Part shown: one piece after another, positions 19,955 through 28,080 of the stretch
Layout of the letters: each line of letters starts with the position of its first letter
How positions within the stretch are numbered: the stretch's first letter is position 1
Assembly (NCBI RefSeq): GCF_009362785.1
Contig: NZ_WHNQ01000024.1
Span: 1-64,000 of the forward strand
DNA length: 64,000 nt
Origin: Paraburkholderia atlantica
GTDB lineage: Bacteria > Pseudomonadota > Gammaproteobacteria > Burkholderiales > Burkholderiaceae
Direction: 5' to 3'
The notes under the pieces: generated by a model
The model's database searches: none
What the model was told of the DNA's origin: nothing
What the model saw: the letters and a program-made list of their open reading frames with translations, nothing else
Translations under genes and position numbers: made by a program

Positions 19955-20058
19955 ATTCGCGTCAGCGACGGCCCGGCGCTGCCGGGCCATCCGGGTTGCA
20001 GGATGTTAGATCGATAATCACAGCGCGCTCGCCTGGGCGCGCCGGTCCGGGAGGCCCG

Positions 20059-21048
20059 ATGAAGGTTGCAGGCCGCTGCGGGGAAGGGTCTGAAGGTATG
20101 GTTCGGGTCGCACGGGGCCCGCGCGGCTCAGCCATGCCGCATCTCGTGCGCGGCATGCACCGCGTGCTGCTTGCGCTGACCGCCTGCGGCGCGGTCGCGT
20201 TCGCCGGCCCCGCCCGCGCGGATGAACTGACCGGTACGCTGAAAAAGATCCACGACGACGGCGTCGTCGTGCTCGGCGTGCGCGAGGCGTCGATCCCGTT
20301 CTCGTACTTCGACGGCAAGCGTACGGTCGGCTACTCGCAGGCGATCGCGATGCAGATCGTCGATGAAATCAGGAAAACGCTCGGCATGGCGCAGCTGCGG
20401 GTTCACGAAATCACGGTGACTTCGTCGAATCGCACGCCGATGCTGCTGAACAATCAGATCGATCTCGAATGCGGCTCGACCACGCACACGGTCGAGCGCG
20501 AAAACGTCGCCGCGTTTTCGGACAGCCTTTTCCAGTACGCTGTGCGCATGATCACGCGCAAAAACAGCGGCATCACCGACTTCCGCGATCTCGCCGGCAA
20601 GCCGGTCGTGACGACCGCGGGCACGTCCGACGAGCGCCTGCTGCGCAGCCTCAACACCGAGAAGCAGCTGAACATGCGCATCATGAGCGCGCGCGACCAT
20701 CAGGAAGCCTTCAGCGCAATGAAGGACGGCCGCGCGGTGGCGTTCGTGATGGACGAGCCGATCGTCTACGGTTTCAAGGCGACCGACCCGCATCCCGACG
20801 ATTTCATCGTGACGGGCACGCCGCTCGGCTACGAGGTGTACGCGTGCATGTTCCGCAAGGGCGACGAGCCGTTCCGCGCGCTCGTGAATCGCGTGATCGT
20901 TCGCTCGCAGACGTCCGGCGACGCCGAGCGTCTGTACCGGCAGTGGTTCACGCAGCCGATTCCGCCGCGCGGCATCAATGTCAATTTCCCGCTGTCGGAG
21001 CAGAACCGCGCGTTGTTCGCGCATCCGAACGACCACGCGCTCGATTGA
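20059..21048 (+). CDS. periplasmic amino acid-binding protein of an ABC transporter (GltI-like)
   Basis: About 329 residues. A signal peptide is clear at MHRVLLALTACGAVAFAG with cleavage after PARA; mature protein begins DELTGTLKKI. The type II solute-binding fold (SBP_bac_3) shows GVREASIPFSYFD (ligand pocket), SSNRTPMLLNNQIDLECGS and GTSDERLLR. Overall it is closest to glutamate/aspartate receptors of the GltI type. Start is uncertain: ATG 20059 has GGGAGG upstream, while ATGs at 20098, 20134 and 20155 give a shorter signal peptide. No permease or ATPase genes are adjacent, so it is an orphan receptor here. Confidence 0.88.
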   Translation: MKVAGRCGEGSEGMVRVARGPRGSAMPHLVRGMHRVLLALTACGAVAFAGPARADELTGTLKKIHDDGVVVLGVREASIPFSYFDGKRTVGYSQAIAMQIVDEIRKTLGMAQLRVHEITVTSSNRTPMLLNNQIDLECGSTTHTVERENVAAFSDSLFQYAVRMITRKNSGITDFRDLAGKPVVTTAGTSDERLLRSLNTEKQLNMRIMSARDHQEAFSAMKDGRAVAFVMDEPIVYGFKATDPHPDDFIVTGTPLGYEVYACMFRKGDEPFRALVNRVIVRSQTSGDAERLYRQWFTQPIPPRGINVNFPLSEQNRALFAHPNDHALD

Positions 21049-21064
21049 ACGCAGCCTGCGCCGT

Positions 21065-21514
21065 CTATAGCGAGCGGTGCAGCTCCGCGAGCGACAGCGT
21101 CGTCTCGAAGAGCCGCGTCAGACTACGGCTCGCATAGTGCGGGACCTCGTCGATCGACGCCCAGCGGTAGTCGTCCATTTCGGGGATCAGCGTGCCGTCC
21201 GAGCGGCGCGGAAACAGCGACGTGCAGGTGCAAGTGCTCAGATCCAGTTCGCCGGCACTCGCGCGCGCCGCGAACAGATGCAGGTCCTTGTCGCGCCGGT
21301 AGACGAACAGACCGAGATCCTTCAGCCGACCAGCCTCGAGCGCGATGCCGGTTTCCTCGACCATCTCGCGCAGCGCGGTCACGTGCGGCGCCTCACCGTC
21401 CTCGCCCTGCCCTTTCGGAATATCCCAGTGCGTCGTTTCGGTGGCGTGCGCGAGCAGCACGCGCCCGTCGGGATCGAGCAGCACGATGCCGCATGAAACG
21501 ATTCGCGGGCTCAT
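21065..21514 (-). CDS. Nudix hydrolase
   Basis: 149 residues from MSPRIVSCGIVLLD. The Nudix box is complete: G-x5-E-x7-REMVEETGI (about 37-59), preceded by WDIPKG. Domain fills the protein and the WDIPKG-GE-TALREMVEETG layout is that of Ap4A/RNA-pyrophosphohydrolase-like members; the exact substrate is open. Its ATG overlaps the TGA of the preceding secreted-protein gene by 4 bp (ATGA), so the two are likely co-translated. Convergent with the binding-protein gene, 16 bp apart. Confidence 0.9.
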   Translation of the reverse strand: MSPRIVSCGIVLLDPDGRVLLAHATETTHWDIPKGQGEDGEAPHVTALREMVEETGIALEAGRLKDLGLFVYRRDKDLHLFAARASAGELDLSTCTCTSLFPRRSDGTLIPEMDDYRWASIDEVPHYASRSLTRLFETTLSLAELHRSL

Positions 21515-21894
21515 CGCTTCTGCAGTTGCCAGGCGCCGCCTACCTTGCAGAAGTTCGGACGCAGGTTCATCGATTGCCCTTTCGCATTGAGTACGACGCC
21601 GAGGATGCGGCAAGTGCGCCCGCCGTCGTTCGAGGTGCTGTCCATCGTGATGGTCGCGTCGATCTTCACGCTATTGCCGGTGCCGTCGTTGACCCACGTG
21701 AAACTGTCGCCGTCCTTTCTGTCATTGAGCGCGCTCATGACCGCGTGCTTGATCGAGTCGTTGTCGCGCTGCTTCATGTAGGTGATCGGTGTGTCGTTCA
21801 GAAAGGCGAGGTTCGCCGCTTGCGCGCCGATCGCCGCGCCGAGCAGCAGGCTCGCGGCACTGAGGTGGAACAGCACACGGGTTCGCGTCGACAT
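21511..21894 (-). CDS. secreted conserved hypothetical protein (surface-antigen-like)
   Basis: 127 residues with a Sec signal peptide (LSAASLLLGAAIGAQAA, cleavage after AQA). The mature part carries a FTWVNDGTGNSVKID strand and a CRILGVVLNAKGQSM segment, two Cys and a terminal GGAWQLQKR. This pattern is like the RT0821/Lpp0805 (17-kDa surface antigen C-terminal) domain: a small periplasmic beta-structure ending in GxWxxQ. Function unknown. Translationally coupled to the downstream Nudix gene. Confidence in the gene is high, in the family moderate. Confidence 0.8.
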   Translation of the reverse strand: MSTRTRVLFHLSAASLLLGAAIGAQAANLAFLNDTPITYMKQRDNDSIKHAVMSALNDRKDGDSFTWVNDGTGNSVKIDATITMDSTSNDGGRTCRILGVVLNAKGQSMNLRPNFCKVGGAWQLQKR

Positions 21895-21991
21895 GTGGGA
21901 CTCTCCTCGAAGTGCGCACGGCGGCTTTTGATCGTGACCTCAAAAGCATAGCATGCACATTTCTGCGGGCCGCGCGCCGTCGACGCGGCCA

Positions 21992-23557
21992 TCAACGCGT
22001 GGCGGCCGTCCTCTGCAGGCGGAACGTGTTGACGACGTCGCGCAGCATCTGCGCCTGCTCCTGCATCGACTGCGCGGCGGCCGCCGCCTGCTCGACCATC
22101 GCCGCGTTCTGCTGGGTGGTCTCGTCCATCTGCGCGATCGCGAGATTGACCTGCTCGATGCCGCGGCTCTGCTCGTCGGACGCGGCGGAAATCTCGCTGA
22201 TGATGTCGGTCACGCGCTTCACCGCATCGACGAGCGAATCCATCGTGCCGCCCGCCTTCTCGACGAGCGCCTTGCCGCTGCCGACGCGCGCGACCGAATC
22301 TTCGATCAGCGTCTTGATCTCCTTGGCCGCATCGGCGCTGCGGCGCGCGAGATTGCGCACCTCGCCCGCGACGACCGCGAAGCCGCGGCCCTCCTCGCCG
22401 GCGCGCGCGGCTTCGACGGCCGCGTTCAGCGCGAGGATGTTGGTCTGAAACGCGATGCTCTCGATCACGCCGATGATATCGACGACGCGCGCCGAACTCG
22501 CCGCGATGCTCTGCATATTCGCGACGACGTGCTGCACGGCTTCGCCGCCCTCGCCCGCGAGCTGCGACGCGGAGTGCGCCATGCGGTTGGCCTGCAGCGC
22601 GTTGTCGGCGTTCTGCTTGACGGTCGCCGTCAGCTGCTCCATGCTCGCGGCCGTCTCGCCGAGCGACGACGCCTGCTGTTCCGTGCGTGCCGACAGATCG
22701 AGATTGCCCGCGGCGATCTCTTCCGCCGCGACCGTGATGGTTTCCGTACCGCCGCGAATGCGCCGGATCGCGTCGGCGAGGCGGCTTTGCATGCGCTGCA
22801 TCGCGAACAGCATGCTTTCCTGATCGTTGCCGGCCAGTGTGACCGGGCACGACAGATCGCCGTCGGCGATCGTCTGCGCGACGCTCGCCGCGTAGGCGGG
22901 CTCGCCGCCGAGACTGCGCTTCACGTTGCGGATGATCAGCACGAGCGCGATGGTGCTGACGCTGCCGATCATGAGGATCGTCAGCAGATAGCGCAGCAGA
23001 TCGGCGCGGAACGCCGCGTCGATATCGTTCACGTAGACGCCCGAAATCAGATACCAGTCCCACGCGGCAAAGCGCTTGACGAAGCTGATCTTCGGCACGT
23101 GCTCGTTGTGGCCGGCAAGGCGTCCCATGTAATCGACGAAGCCCTGCCCCTTCGCCTGCGCAACCTTGACCATCTCGACGAACAGCAGCTTGCCGTCGGT
23201 GTCCGCGTAGTGCGACACGTCCTTGTTGCGCAGATCGGCGAGCACCGGATGCATGATCACGACCGGCGTCGCGGTCGTCACGATCATGTAGCCGCTGCCG
23301 GGGTAGCGCATCACGGACAGGCGCGCCAACGCCTGCTGGCGCGCCTGTTCGGGCGTCAGCTCGTGCTGGTCGGCGCGCTGCGCGTAGTCGGCGACGATGC
23401 CGTACGCGGTCTCGACGACGTTCTGCACCGCCGACTTGCGCTCGGCGAGCATCGTCGAGCGCGACTGCCACGCGGCCCAGCCGCCGAGGCCGAGCAGGCC
23501 GAGCCACGTGATCAGCAACGCGAGCCAGAGTTTGGTGTTGAGGCTGAGTCGGTTCAC
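21992..23557 (-). CDS. methyl-accepting chemotaxis protein with periplasmic Cache domain
   Basis: 521 residues. A GTG start (VNRLSLNTKLW) is chosen because TGGAGGAATC lies directly upstream. TM1 at about 9-30, a periplasmic single-Cache (sCache_2) sensor at about 32-185 (RYPGSGYMIV, HPVLADLRNKDV, ISGVYVNDID), TM2 at about 193-213, a HAMP at about 215-268 and the signalling domain to the end. The hairpin tip is ESIAFQTNILALNAAVEAARAGE. It senses a periplasmic small ligand and feeds CheA/CheW. No other chemotaxis gene is nearby and there is no C-terminal CheR-binding pentapeptide. Confidence 0.95.
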   Translation of the reverse strand: MNRLSLNTKLWLALLITWLGLLGLGGWAAWQSRSTMLAERKSAVQNVVETAYGIVADYAQRADQHELTPEQARQQALARLSVMRYPGSGYMIVTTATPVVIMHPVLADLRNKDVSHYADTDGKLLFVEMVKVAQAKGQGFVDYMGRLAGHNEHVPKISFVKRFAAWDWYLISGVYVNDIDAAFRADLLRYLLTILMIGSVSTIALVLIIRNVKRSLGGEPAYAASVAQTIADGDLSCPVTLAGNDQESMLFAMQRMQSRLADAIRRIRGGTETITVAAEEIAAGNLDLSARTEQQASSLGETAASMEQLTATVKQNADNALQANRMAHSASQLAGEGGEAVQHVVANMQSIAASSARVVDIIGVIESIAFQTNILALNAAVEAARAGEEGRGFAVVAGEVRNLARRSADAAKEIKTLIEDSVARVGSGKALVEKAGGTMDSLVDAVKRVTDIISEISAASDEQSRGIEQVNLAIAQMDETTQQNAAMVEQAAAAAQSMQEQAQMLRDVVNTFRLQRTAATR

Positions 23558-23852
23558 GCTGATTCCTCCATCGCGGCGCGTCAAACGGTTCTTTCGAACT
23601 AACGGCGTCGCACGAGAATTCCTGAGTCCGGGAAACACCCGAAGCGAGCCGTTCGATGATGGAAATGACACCGTGCGTGTGGCGTCGGGGGCCTGCTGAT
23701 CGTCAGGGGGTCCCGCTTGCCAATATCAGCTGCTCGCCGATCCGGGCAGCAGTCTCGCGGTGATCATGAACGATGGGCGGATCTACAGGAACACGCTCGG
23801 CATGGCGCGTTCAAATGATCCGAGCGAGGTGCGCAAAAAACCGCAAAAAGAC
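23558..23852. other. intergenic region upstream of the chemoreceptor gene
   Basis: No gene seen. A GCCGTTAG element at 23599-23606 (minus strand, 42 nt before the GTG start) resembles the sigma-28 -10 sequence GCCGATAA, but the matching -35 is poor. The rest is unremarkable. Confidence 0.35.
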
Positions 23853-23885
23853 AAAAAAGGGTTACAGGCGCGAGGCATGTAACCC
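23853..23885 (-). terminator. intrinsic terminator of tRNA-Arg
   Basis: GGGTTACA (minus-strand stem) with an 11-nt loop and TGTAACCC, followed by TTTTTTG and a second T-run. It lies 11 nt past the tRNA 3' end. Confidence 0.85.
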
Positions 23886-23896
23886 TCCGATGATTC

Positions 23897-23973
23897 TGGT
23901 ACGGCAGGAGGGGCTCGAACCCCCGACCCTCGGCTTAGAAGGCCGATGCTCTATCCAGCTGAGCTACTGCCGT
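23897..23973 (-). tRNA. tRNA-Arg (anticodon TCT)
   Basis: 77 nt with encoded CCA. Acceptor stem ACGGCAG/CTGCCGT, D arm with AGCTCAGCTGGATAGAGC, anticodon stem TCGGC/GCCGA with loop CTTCTAA (anticodon TCT, reading AGA), and T arm GGGGGTTCGAGCCCC. Followed by its own terminator. Confidence 0.97.
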
Positions 23974-24092
23974 ATGGATCGCTATCTGCATGAAACCGGC
24001 ACTCGTGGCGAGCCGCCCAATTTCGCACAAACTAAAATTCTAACTGACCTGCAAGCAACCGGGCCCGGATTATAACCGATCGCTCGCCGCGC

Positions 24093-24923
24093 TCAGACCG
24101 GCTGCGGATGCAGCATGAACCAGCCGAGGAACACGATCCCCGCGATCGCGCAGTACAAACCGAACGACGCGAGACGTCCGCGCCCTTCGAAATAGCGCAT
24201 CAGGAAACGCACGCTCAGGTACGCGGCGATCGCGGTCAGCACGCCGCCGAGCACCGCGTCGGCAAGCTGGCTCGGCGCGTGAAGCAGCTTCGGCAGTTCG
24301 AGTACGCCAGCCGCGAAAATGATCGGCGTGCCGAGCAAAAACGAAAATTCGGCGGCTTTCTCGGTGGTGAGTCCGGCGGCATTGCCGGCGATCATCGTCA
24401 GGCCGCTGCGCGAGAAGCCCGGAATCAGCGCGCCGACCTGCGCGAGGCCGACGAAGAACGCCTGACGGAACGTCAGCTTTTCCGGCGCCCGATGCGCGCG
24501 TGCGCGTTGCAGGCGATCGCCGAACCACAGCAGCACGCCGTTCACGATCAACGCAAACGCGACGATCCGCAGATCGTGAAAAATCGCTTCGAGGCGCTTT
24601 TCCAGCACGAGGCCGACGAGACCCGCCGGAATCGTACCGATGATCAGCGCCCACATCATGTGACCGTCGTCGTTGCGGCGGCCGCCGAGCGACGCGAAGA
24701 AACCGCGCACCAGTGCACACCAGCGCGCGCGGAAGTACCACAGCAGCGCGAACGCGGTGCCCAGATGCAGCGCGACGAGGAACGGCAGCAACTGCGGCGC
24801 ATGCTTGTCGATGTGCATGTCGAACACGGCTGGCACGAGCAGCGTGTGGCCAAGGCTGCTCACCGGAAACAGTTCGGTCACGCCTTGCAGCACGCTCAGA
24901 AAAATCAGAAACGACAGGTTCAC
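24093..24923 (-). CDS. uppP: undecaprenyl-diphosphatase (BacA/UppP)
   Basis: 276 residues from a GTG start (VNLSFLIFLSVLQG), supported by AAGGA 7 nt upstream; an ATG 45 bp earlier would add a charged, unconserved N-terminus. About eight membrane helices. The two conserved active-site stretches are QGVTELFPVSSLGH (about 13-26) and the PGFSRSG motif (about 160-166). It dephosphorylates undecaprenyl pyrophosphate for recycling of the peptidoglycan and O-antigen lipid carrier and confers bacitracin resistance when abundant. Monocistronic; the tRNA-Arg gene lies just downstream. Confidence 0.95.
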   Translation of the reverse strand: MNLSFLIFLSVLQGVTELFPVSSLGHTLLVPAVFDMHIDKHAPQLLPFLVALHLGTAFALLWYFRARWCALVRGFFASLGGRRNDDGHMMWALIIGTIPAGLVGLVLEKRLEAIFHDLRIVAFALIVNGVLLWFGDRLQRARAHRAPEKLTFRQAFFVGLAQVGALIPGFSRSGLTMIAGNAAGLTTEKAAEFSFLLGTPIIFAAGVLELPKLLHAPSQLADAVLGGVLTAIAAYLSVRFLMRYFEGRGRLASFGLYCAIAGIVFLGWFMLHPQPV

Positions 24924-25163
24924 GCGGCGGTCCTTGTAAGGAAAGTGTCGGGAAACTGCGCGCCGCACAAAAGGGAACCCGGCGCGTCGAAAAGCGCACC
25001 GATTATGCCTGGCTGCACAGTCAGCGCCAAGCGGTTAGACCACATTCGGGGAAATATTGACGCACTGCGTCACAACTCGACACCGTTGTTACGCAAGAGC
25101 AAGGAAGCGGGCGGTGGATTCGTCGGACGCGTACCGCGACCGCAGAGGAATGAACCAGCGGGA

Positions 25164-25250
25164 TCAGCGCTTGAGCGAGTGGAAGAAGTAGTACGTGCTA
25201 GCCGTGAATATACCGAACAAAGAAACCGCCATTGCCATTGCGAGATCCAT
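25164..25250 (-). CDS. candidate 28-residue single-pass membrane protein
   Basis: ATG preceded by AGGAGG at a 4-nt spacing, one of the strongest ribosome sites in the window, then 28 codons and TGA. The peptide begins MDLAMAMAVSLFGIF, continues hydrophobic through TYYFF and ends HSLKR, so one transmembrane helix with a short basic tail. A GATAAT -10-like hexamer lies 55 bp upstream (25305-25310). It resembles the size and topology of subunits such as KdpF or CydX, but no partner operon is adjacent (uppP lies 240 bp downstream on the same strand). Function unknown; gene inferred from ribosome site and hydrophobicity. Confidence 0.6.
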   Translation of the reverse strand: MDLAMAMAVSLFGIFTASTYYFFHSLKR

Positions 25251-25511
25251 GATGCCTCCTGAGCCGATTCGCCCGGGAGTCGGATTGACCGGACGCTCGG
25301 ACGCATTATCAATAGGATTCGCCTTTTTCCGACACCCGCAATTTCCCGGGAAGGGTTTCCCCGTAGCGCAAAGCAGCGCAAAATCGCGGTTTCACCGCGC
25401 GTGACGCAGTCGCGGCAAGTGGCGCAAAACGCCGCTTCAATGCGGATGCAACGGTCGACGCACCCGGCCCCTTTGCACGACCCTCAACCTCTATCAGGCT
25501 ACCTACTGACC

Positions 25512-26420
25512 ATGCCCCTCTCCCCGGAACAGGACATTCTCGAGATCGCCCAGGACGCCTCCGTGCTCCGCTTTTCGCCGCAAGCCGGCGGCCGTCTGCT
25601 GTCGTGGACGATCGACGGCGAAGAGGTGATCCACTGGCCCGAGCACGCCGACTGGAGCGTGCCCGCGCGGATCCGCGGCGGCAATCCGCTGCTGTTTCCG
25701 TTTCTCGGCCGTCACTTCGTGGACGGCAAGATCGGCTATTGGCGTGACGCGCATGGCACCGCGCGCGAGATGCCGATGCATGGTTTCGCGCGCGACCTGC
25801 CGTTCGAGCCCCACGCCGACGTGCATGGCGCCGGCCTGCGCATGGTTCTGACCGACAGCAAAGCGACCCGCGCCGTCTACCCGTTCGGCTTTCGCTTCGA
25901 GGCCGCCTACGAGCTCATCGATCCGCGCACGCTCGAAGTGACACTGACCACCACCAATACCGGCCACACGCGCCTGCCGTACTACGCCGGCCATCACTTC
26001 TACTTCACGCTACCGCACACGCAGCGCGCGCAGACGACGATCGAACTGCCGCCCACCGAGCGCTGCCGTCAGCTCGGGGATGGCTCGATCAGCCCCGCCG
26101 AGCCGGGCGAAGCGAGCTACACGCTCGACGAAGACCGCATCTACGACCGCTTCCATTGCCTGACCGGCACGCCCGATCAACCGGTGCGGGTCGAGGCGCC
26201 GGGCATCAACCGCGTGATTACGATCGATCTGCAGCGGCCCGGCTCGGTGCCCTGGTACTCGGTCACGACGTGGACCGAAACGCCGCAGTCGGACTTCTAC
26301 TGCGTGGAACCGTGGCTCGGGCTGCCCGATGCGATCCATAACGGCCGCGGGTTGCGCTGGCTCGAGCCGGGACAAACCGAGACGGCGGCACTGCGCATTA
26401 CCGTCGAGAAGACCAGCTGA
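25512..26420 (+). CDS. aldose 1-epimerase family protein (galactose mutarotase-like)
   Basis: 302 residues from MPLSPEQDILEI. The frame is open upstream but that part is not conserved. Galactose-mutarotase-like beta-sandwich: GGRLLSWTIDGEEV, RIRGGNPLLFPFLGR (about 57-71), MHGFARDLPF with the catalytic His (about 94) and the later GHHFYF (about 160). The acidic catalytic residue is probably Glu in YCVEPWLG (about 264). Length is that of YeaD/GalM short forms. It interconverts anomers of a sugar or sugar phosphate, precise sugar unknown. Stands alone. Confidence 0.9.
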   Translation: MPLSPEQDILEIAQDASVLRFSPQAGGRLLSWTIDGEEVIHWPEHADWSVPARIRGGNPLLFPFLGRHFVDGKIGYWRDAHGTAREMPMHGFARDLPFEPHADVHGAGLRMVLTDSKATRAVYPFGFRFEAAYELIDPRTLEVTLTTTNTGHTRLPYYAGHHFYFTLPHTQRAQTTIELPPTERCRQLGDGSISPAEPGEASYTLDEDRIYDRFHCLTGTPDQPVRVEAPGINRVITIDLQRPGSVPWYSVTTWTETPQSDFYCVEPWLGLPDAIHNGRGLRWLEPGQTETAALRITVEKTS

Positions 26421-26573
26421 AACGCCGACGCCGGAAGCGAGCCGCTCGAAGCGGCCGCCCGCCGCCTCGCCCTCCTCGCCGGGGGGCGCAACACAAAACC
26501 GTTAGAATCGAACGCTTTGTCTGTCTGTGCCGCGTGATCGGGATCGGCGCGCGGCAGCGCTTTGCGAGGTCCA

Positions 26574-27287
26574 ATGCTGGAAACAACAAGAATCAAACGA
26601 CTCGGTTGCGCGGCGTTGCTCGCGCTGCTCGCGGCGTGCGGGTCGGCGCCGGTGGCGCCGGGCTACTACCGGGTCGAACGGGGCGACACGCTGTCGAAAA
26701 TCGCGCGCGGCAACCGGCAATCGGTGCAGAACATCGCGCGCTGGAACAACCTGACAAATCCGGACAACATCGAGGTCGGCCAGGTGCTGCGCGTCGCGCC
26801 ACCGAGCGGAACGGCGTCGACGAGCGGCGCAATCCGGAGCGGCGGCGGCAGCGGCAGCGCGGGCGCATCGGCCGCGCCACGTCCTGCGCCAGCGGACACG
26901 GCGCCGGCCACCGCGCCCGCGGCCATTTCGCTGGTCTGGCCGGCCGACGGCACCGTGTTCCGCCGTTTCGACGGCGGCAACTCGAAGGGGATCGATATTT
27001 CCGCGGCGGCCGGCACGCCGATCGTCGCGGCGGCGCCCGGCACCGTCGTCTATGCGGGCAACGGTCTGCGCGGCTACGGCAATCTTTTGATCCTCAAGCA
27101 CAACGCCGACTACCTGACCGCTTACGCGCATAACCGCGCGCTGTTCGTGAAGGAAGGCGAATCGGTCAAGCGCGGCCAGAAAATCGCCGAAATGGGTAAC
27201 ACCGATACCGATCGCGTGATGCTGCATTTCGAGCTGCGCTACCAGGGCCGCTCGATCGATCCGTCGAAGGAACTGCCGCCACGCTAG
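26574..27287 (+). CDS. LysM / LytM-domain lipoprotein (NlpD-like amidase activator)
   Basis: 237 residues. Signal peptide with lipobox LLAAC (Cys about 22), so a lipoprotein. LysM domain at about 31-76 (YRVERGDTLSKIARGN). A Gly/Ser/Ala/Pro linker follows (about 77-118), then an M23/LytM domain (about 120-230). The metal ligands of active M23 enzymes are not kept: the first His is replaced by Lys in SKGIDI, and the last motif has LHFEL in place of HxH. This is the non-catalytic NlpD/EnvC type, which activates cell-division amidases at the septum. A GAGG ribosome site precedes the ATG. Confidence 0.9.
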   Translation: MLETTRIKRLGCAALLALLAACGSAPVAPGYYRVERGDTLSKIARGNRQSVQNIARWNNLTNPDNIEVGQVLRVAPPSGTASTSGAIRSGGGSGSAGASAAPRPAPADTAPATAPAAISLVWPADGTVFRRFDGGNSKGIDISAAAGTPIVAAAPGTVVYAGNGLRGYGNLLILKHNADYLTAYAHNRALFVKEGESVKRGQKIAEMGNTDTDRVMLHFELRYQGRSIDPSKELPPR

Positions 27288-27384
27288 GCTGCGGCGGGCG
27301 TGGGAACCCCGCCGTGCTATAACGCTCAATCCGAAGCGGCGTGGCTGCGCGCCCCGCCCTTCCGTTATTTGCAAGGAATCTGAA

Positions 27385-27711
27385 ATGAAAAGCCCATTGG
27401 CGCGCGTCGCGACGGCCGCAACGATCAGTCTCGGCCTCCTGACGCTCGGTGGCCTCGGCGGCTGCTCGACCACGACCACGATGACCTATCTGCCGAGCGG
27501 CGACACCGGCTTCGCGATCAACTGCAGCGGCAGCGACGCGAGCACGAGCTGGGCCGAGTGCTACAAGCGCGCGGGCGAAACCTGCGGCAACTACGGATAC
27601 GACGTGGTTTCGAAAGACGTCGACAACGGCGCGACGTCGGGTGGCACGATCGGCGGCATTTTTGGCGCGAATGTGAAAAACCGTTCGATGGTCATTCGCT
27701 GCAAGCAGTAA
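27385..27711 (+). CDS. small conserved lipoprotein
   Basis: 108 residues; ATG preceded by AAGGAA. Signal peptide with lipobox GLGGC (Cys27). The mature part is Thr/Ser/Gly-rich with four further Cys (INCSGS, WAECYKRAGETCGNYG, VIRCKQ), which likely form disulfides in the periplasm. No domain I can name. Follows the LytM lipoprotein by 97 bp on the same strand and may share its transcript. Confidence 0.82.
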   Translation: MKSPLARVATAATISLGLLTLGGLGGCSTTTTMTYLPSGDTGFAINCSGSDASTSWAECYKRAGETCGNYGYDVVSKDVDNGATSGGTIGGIFGANVKNRSMVIRCKQ

Positions 27712-27762
27712 AGGCAGCACGCGGTGCGTACGCGCGGTCGCCCAGTGAGATAGCGTCACCGC

Positions 27763-27870
27763 TTAGCGGCGTCGCCGGCGTCCGGAGTGCGGATCGATGC
27801 GCGCGGCGAAGCGCAGCAGCAACGCGAGCGCGATCACCCACACGCCGACAAAGATGATCACCCTGGTCAT
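27763..27870 (-). CDS. candidate 35-residue single-pass membrane protein
   Basis: ATG then 35 codons and TAA. The peptide starts MTRVIIFVGVWVIALALLLRF, one helix, and ends RIDPHSGRRRRR, a strongly basic tail. GAGG sits only 3 nt before the ATG, which is close. It overlaps no other called gene and lies convergent to the lipoprotein gene. Evidence is hydrophobicity plus a marginal ribosome site; function unknown. Confidence 0.4.
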   Translation of the reverse strand: MTRVIIFVGVWVIALALLLRFAARIDPHSGRRRRR

Positions 27871-27970
27871 GAGCCTCGCGTCGCAAAAAATAATCCGTCA
27901 TCATCGGCCGCGTATGTGAATTCGCGGTGAAGATCGCCGCGGCGGGTTAAACAACCGCGTAAATCCGTTC

Positions 27971-28048
27971 AAAAAAAAGCCCGGCACGAGGCCGGGCTAA
28001 CGGGGGTTCGGCGCATATCGGCAAAGGACCGGTTCACCATGCGCCAGA
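27971..28048 (-). ncRNA. candidate small regulatory RNA with intrinsic terminator
   Basis: A 78-nt minus-strand element with two hairpins and no open frame. First stem GGCGCAT/ATGCGCC, then a C-rich single strand (GAACCCCCG), then a terminator stem AGCCCGGC/GCCGGGCT with an 8-nt T-run. Upstream, TTAGAT (28054-28059) with TTGCGC 16 bp before it gives a plausible promoter that would start transcription at the base of the first hairpin. No gene on this strand lies upstream that would need the terminator. The C-run could pair with ribosome sites. Unconfirmed. Confidence 0.55.
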
Positions 28049-28080
28049 ACGAAATCTAACAATCCGCATTTACAAGCGCA

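Noticed and set aside
19970..19988. GGCCCGGC-GCT-GCCGGGCC hairpin after glnS
   Set aside because: Perfect 8-bp stem but no T-run; not called as an intrinsic terminator.
23592..23640. Full sigma-28 promoter for the chemoreceptor
   Set aside because: Only the -10 half matches; listed only as a low-interest finding.
25070..25381. 103-codon minus-strand frame over the 28-residue peptide
   Set aside because: No ribosome site, mixed composition; the short frame in another phase has the AGGAGG.
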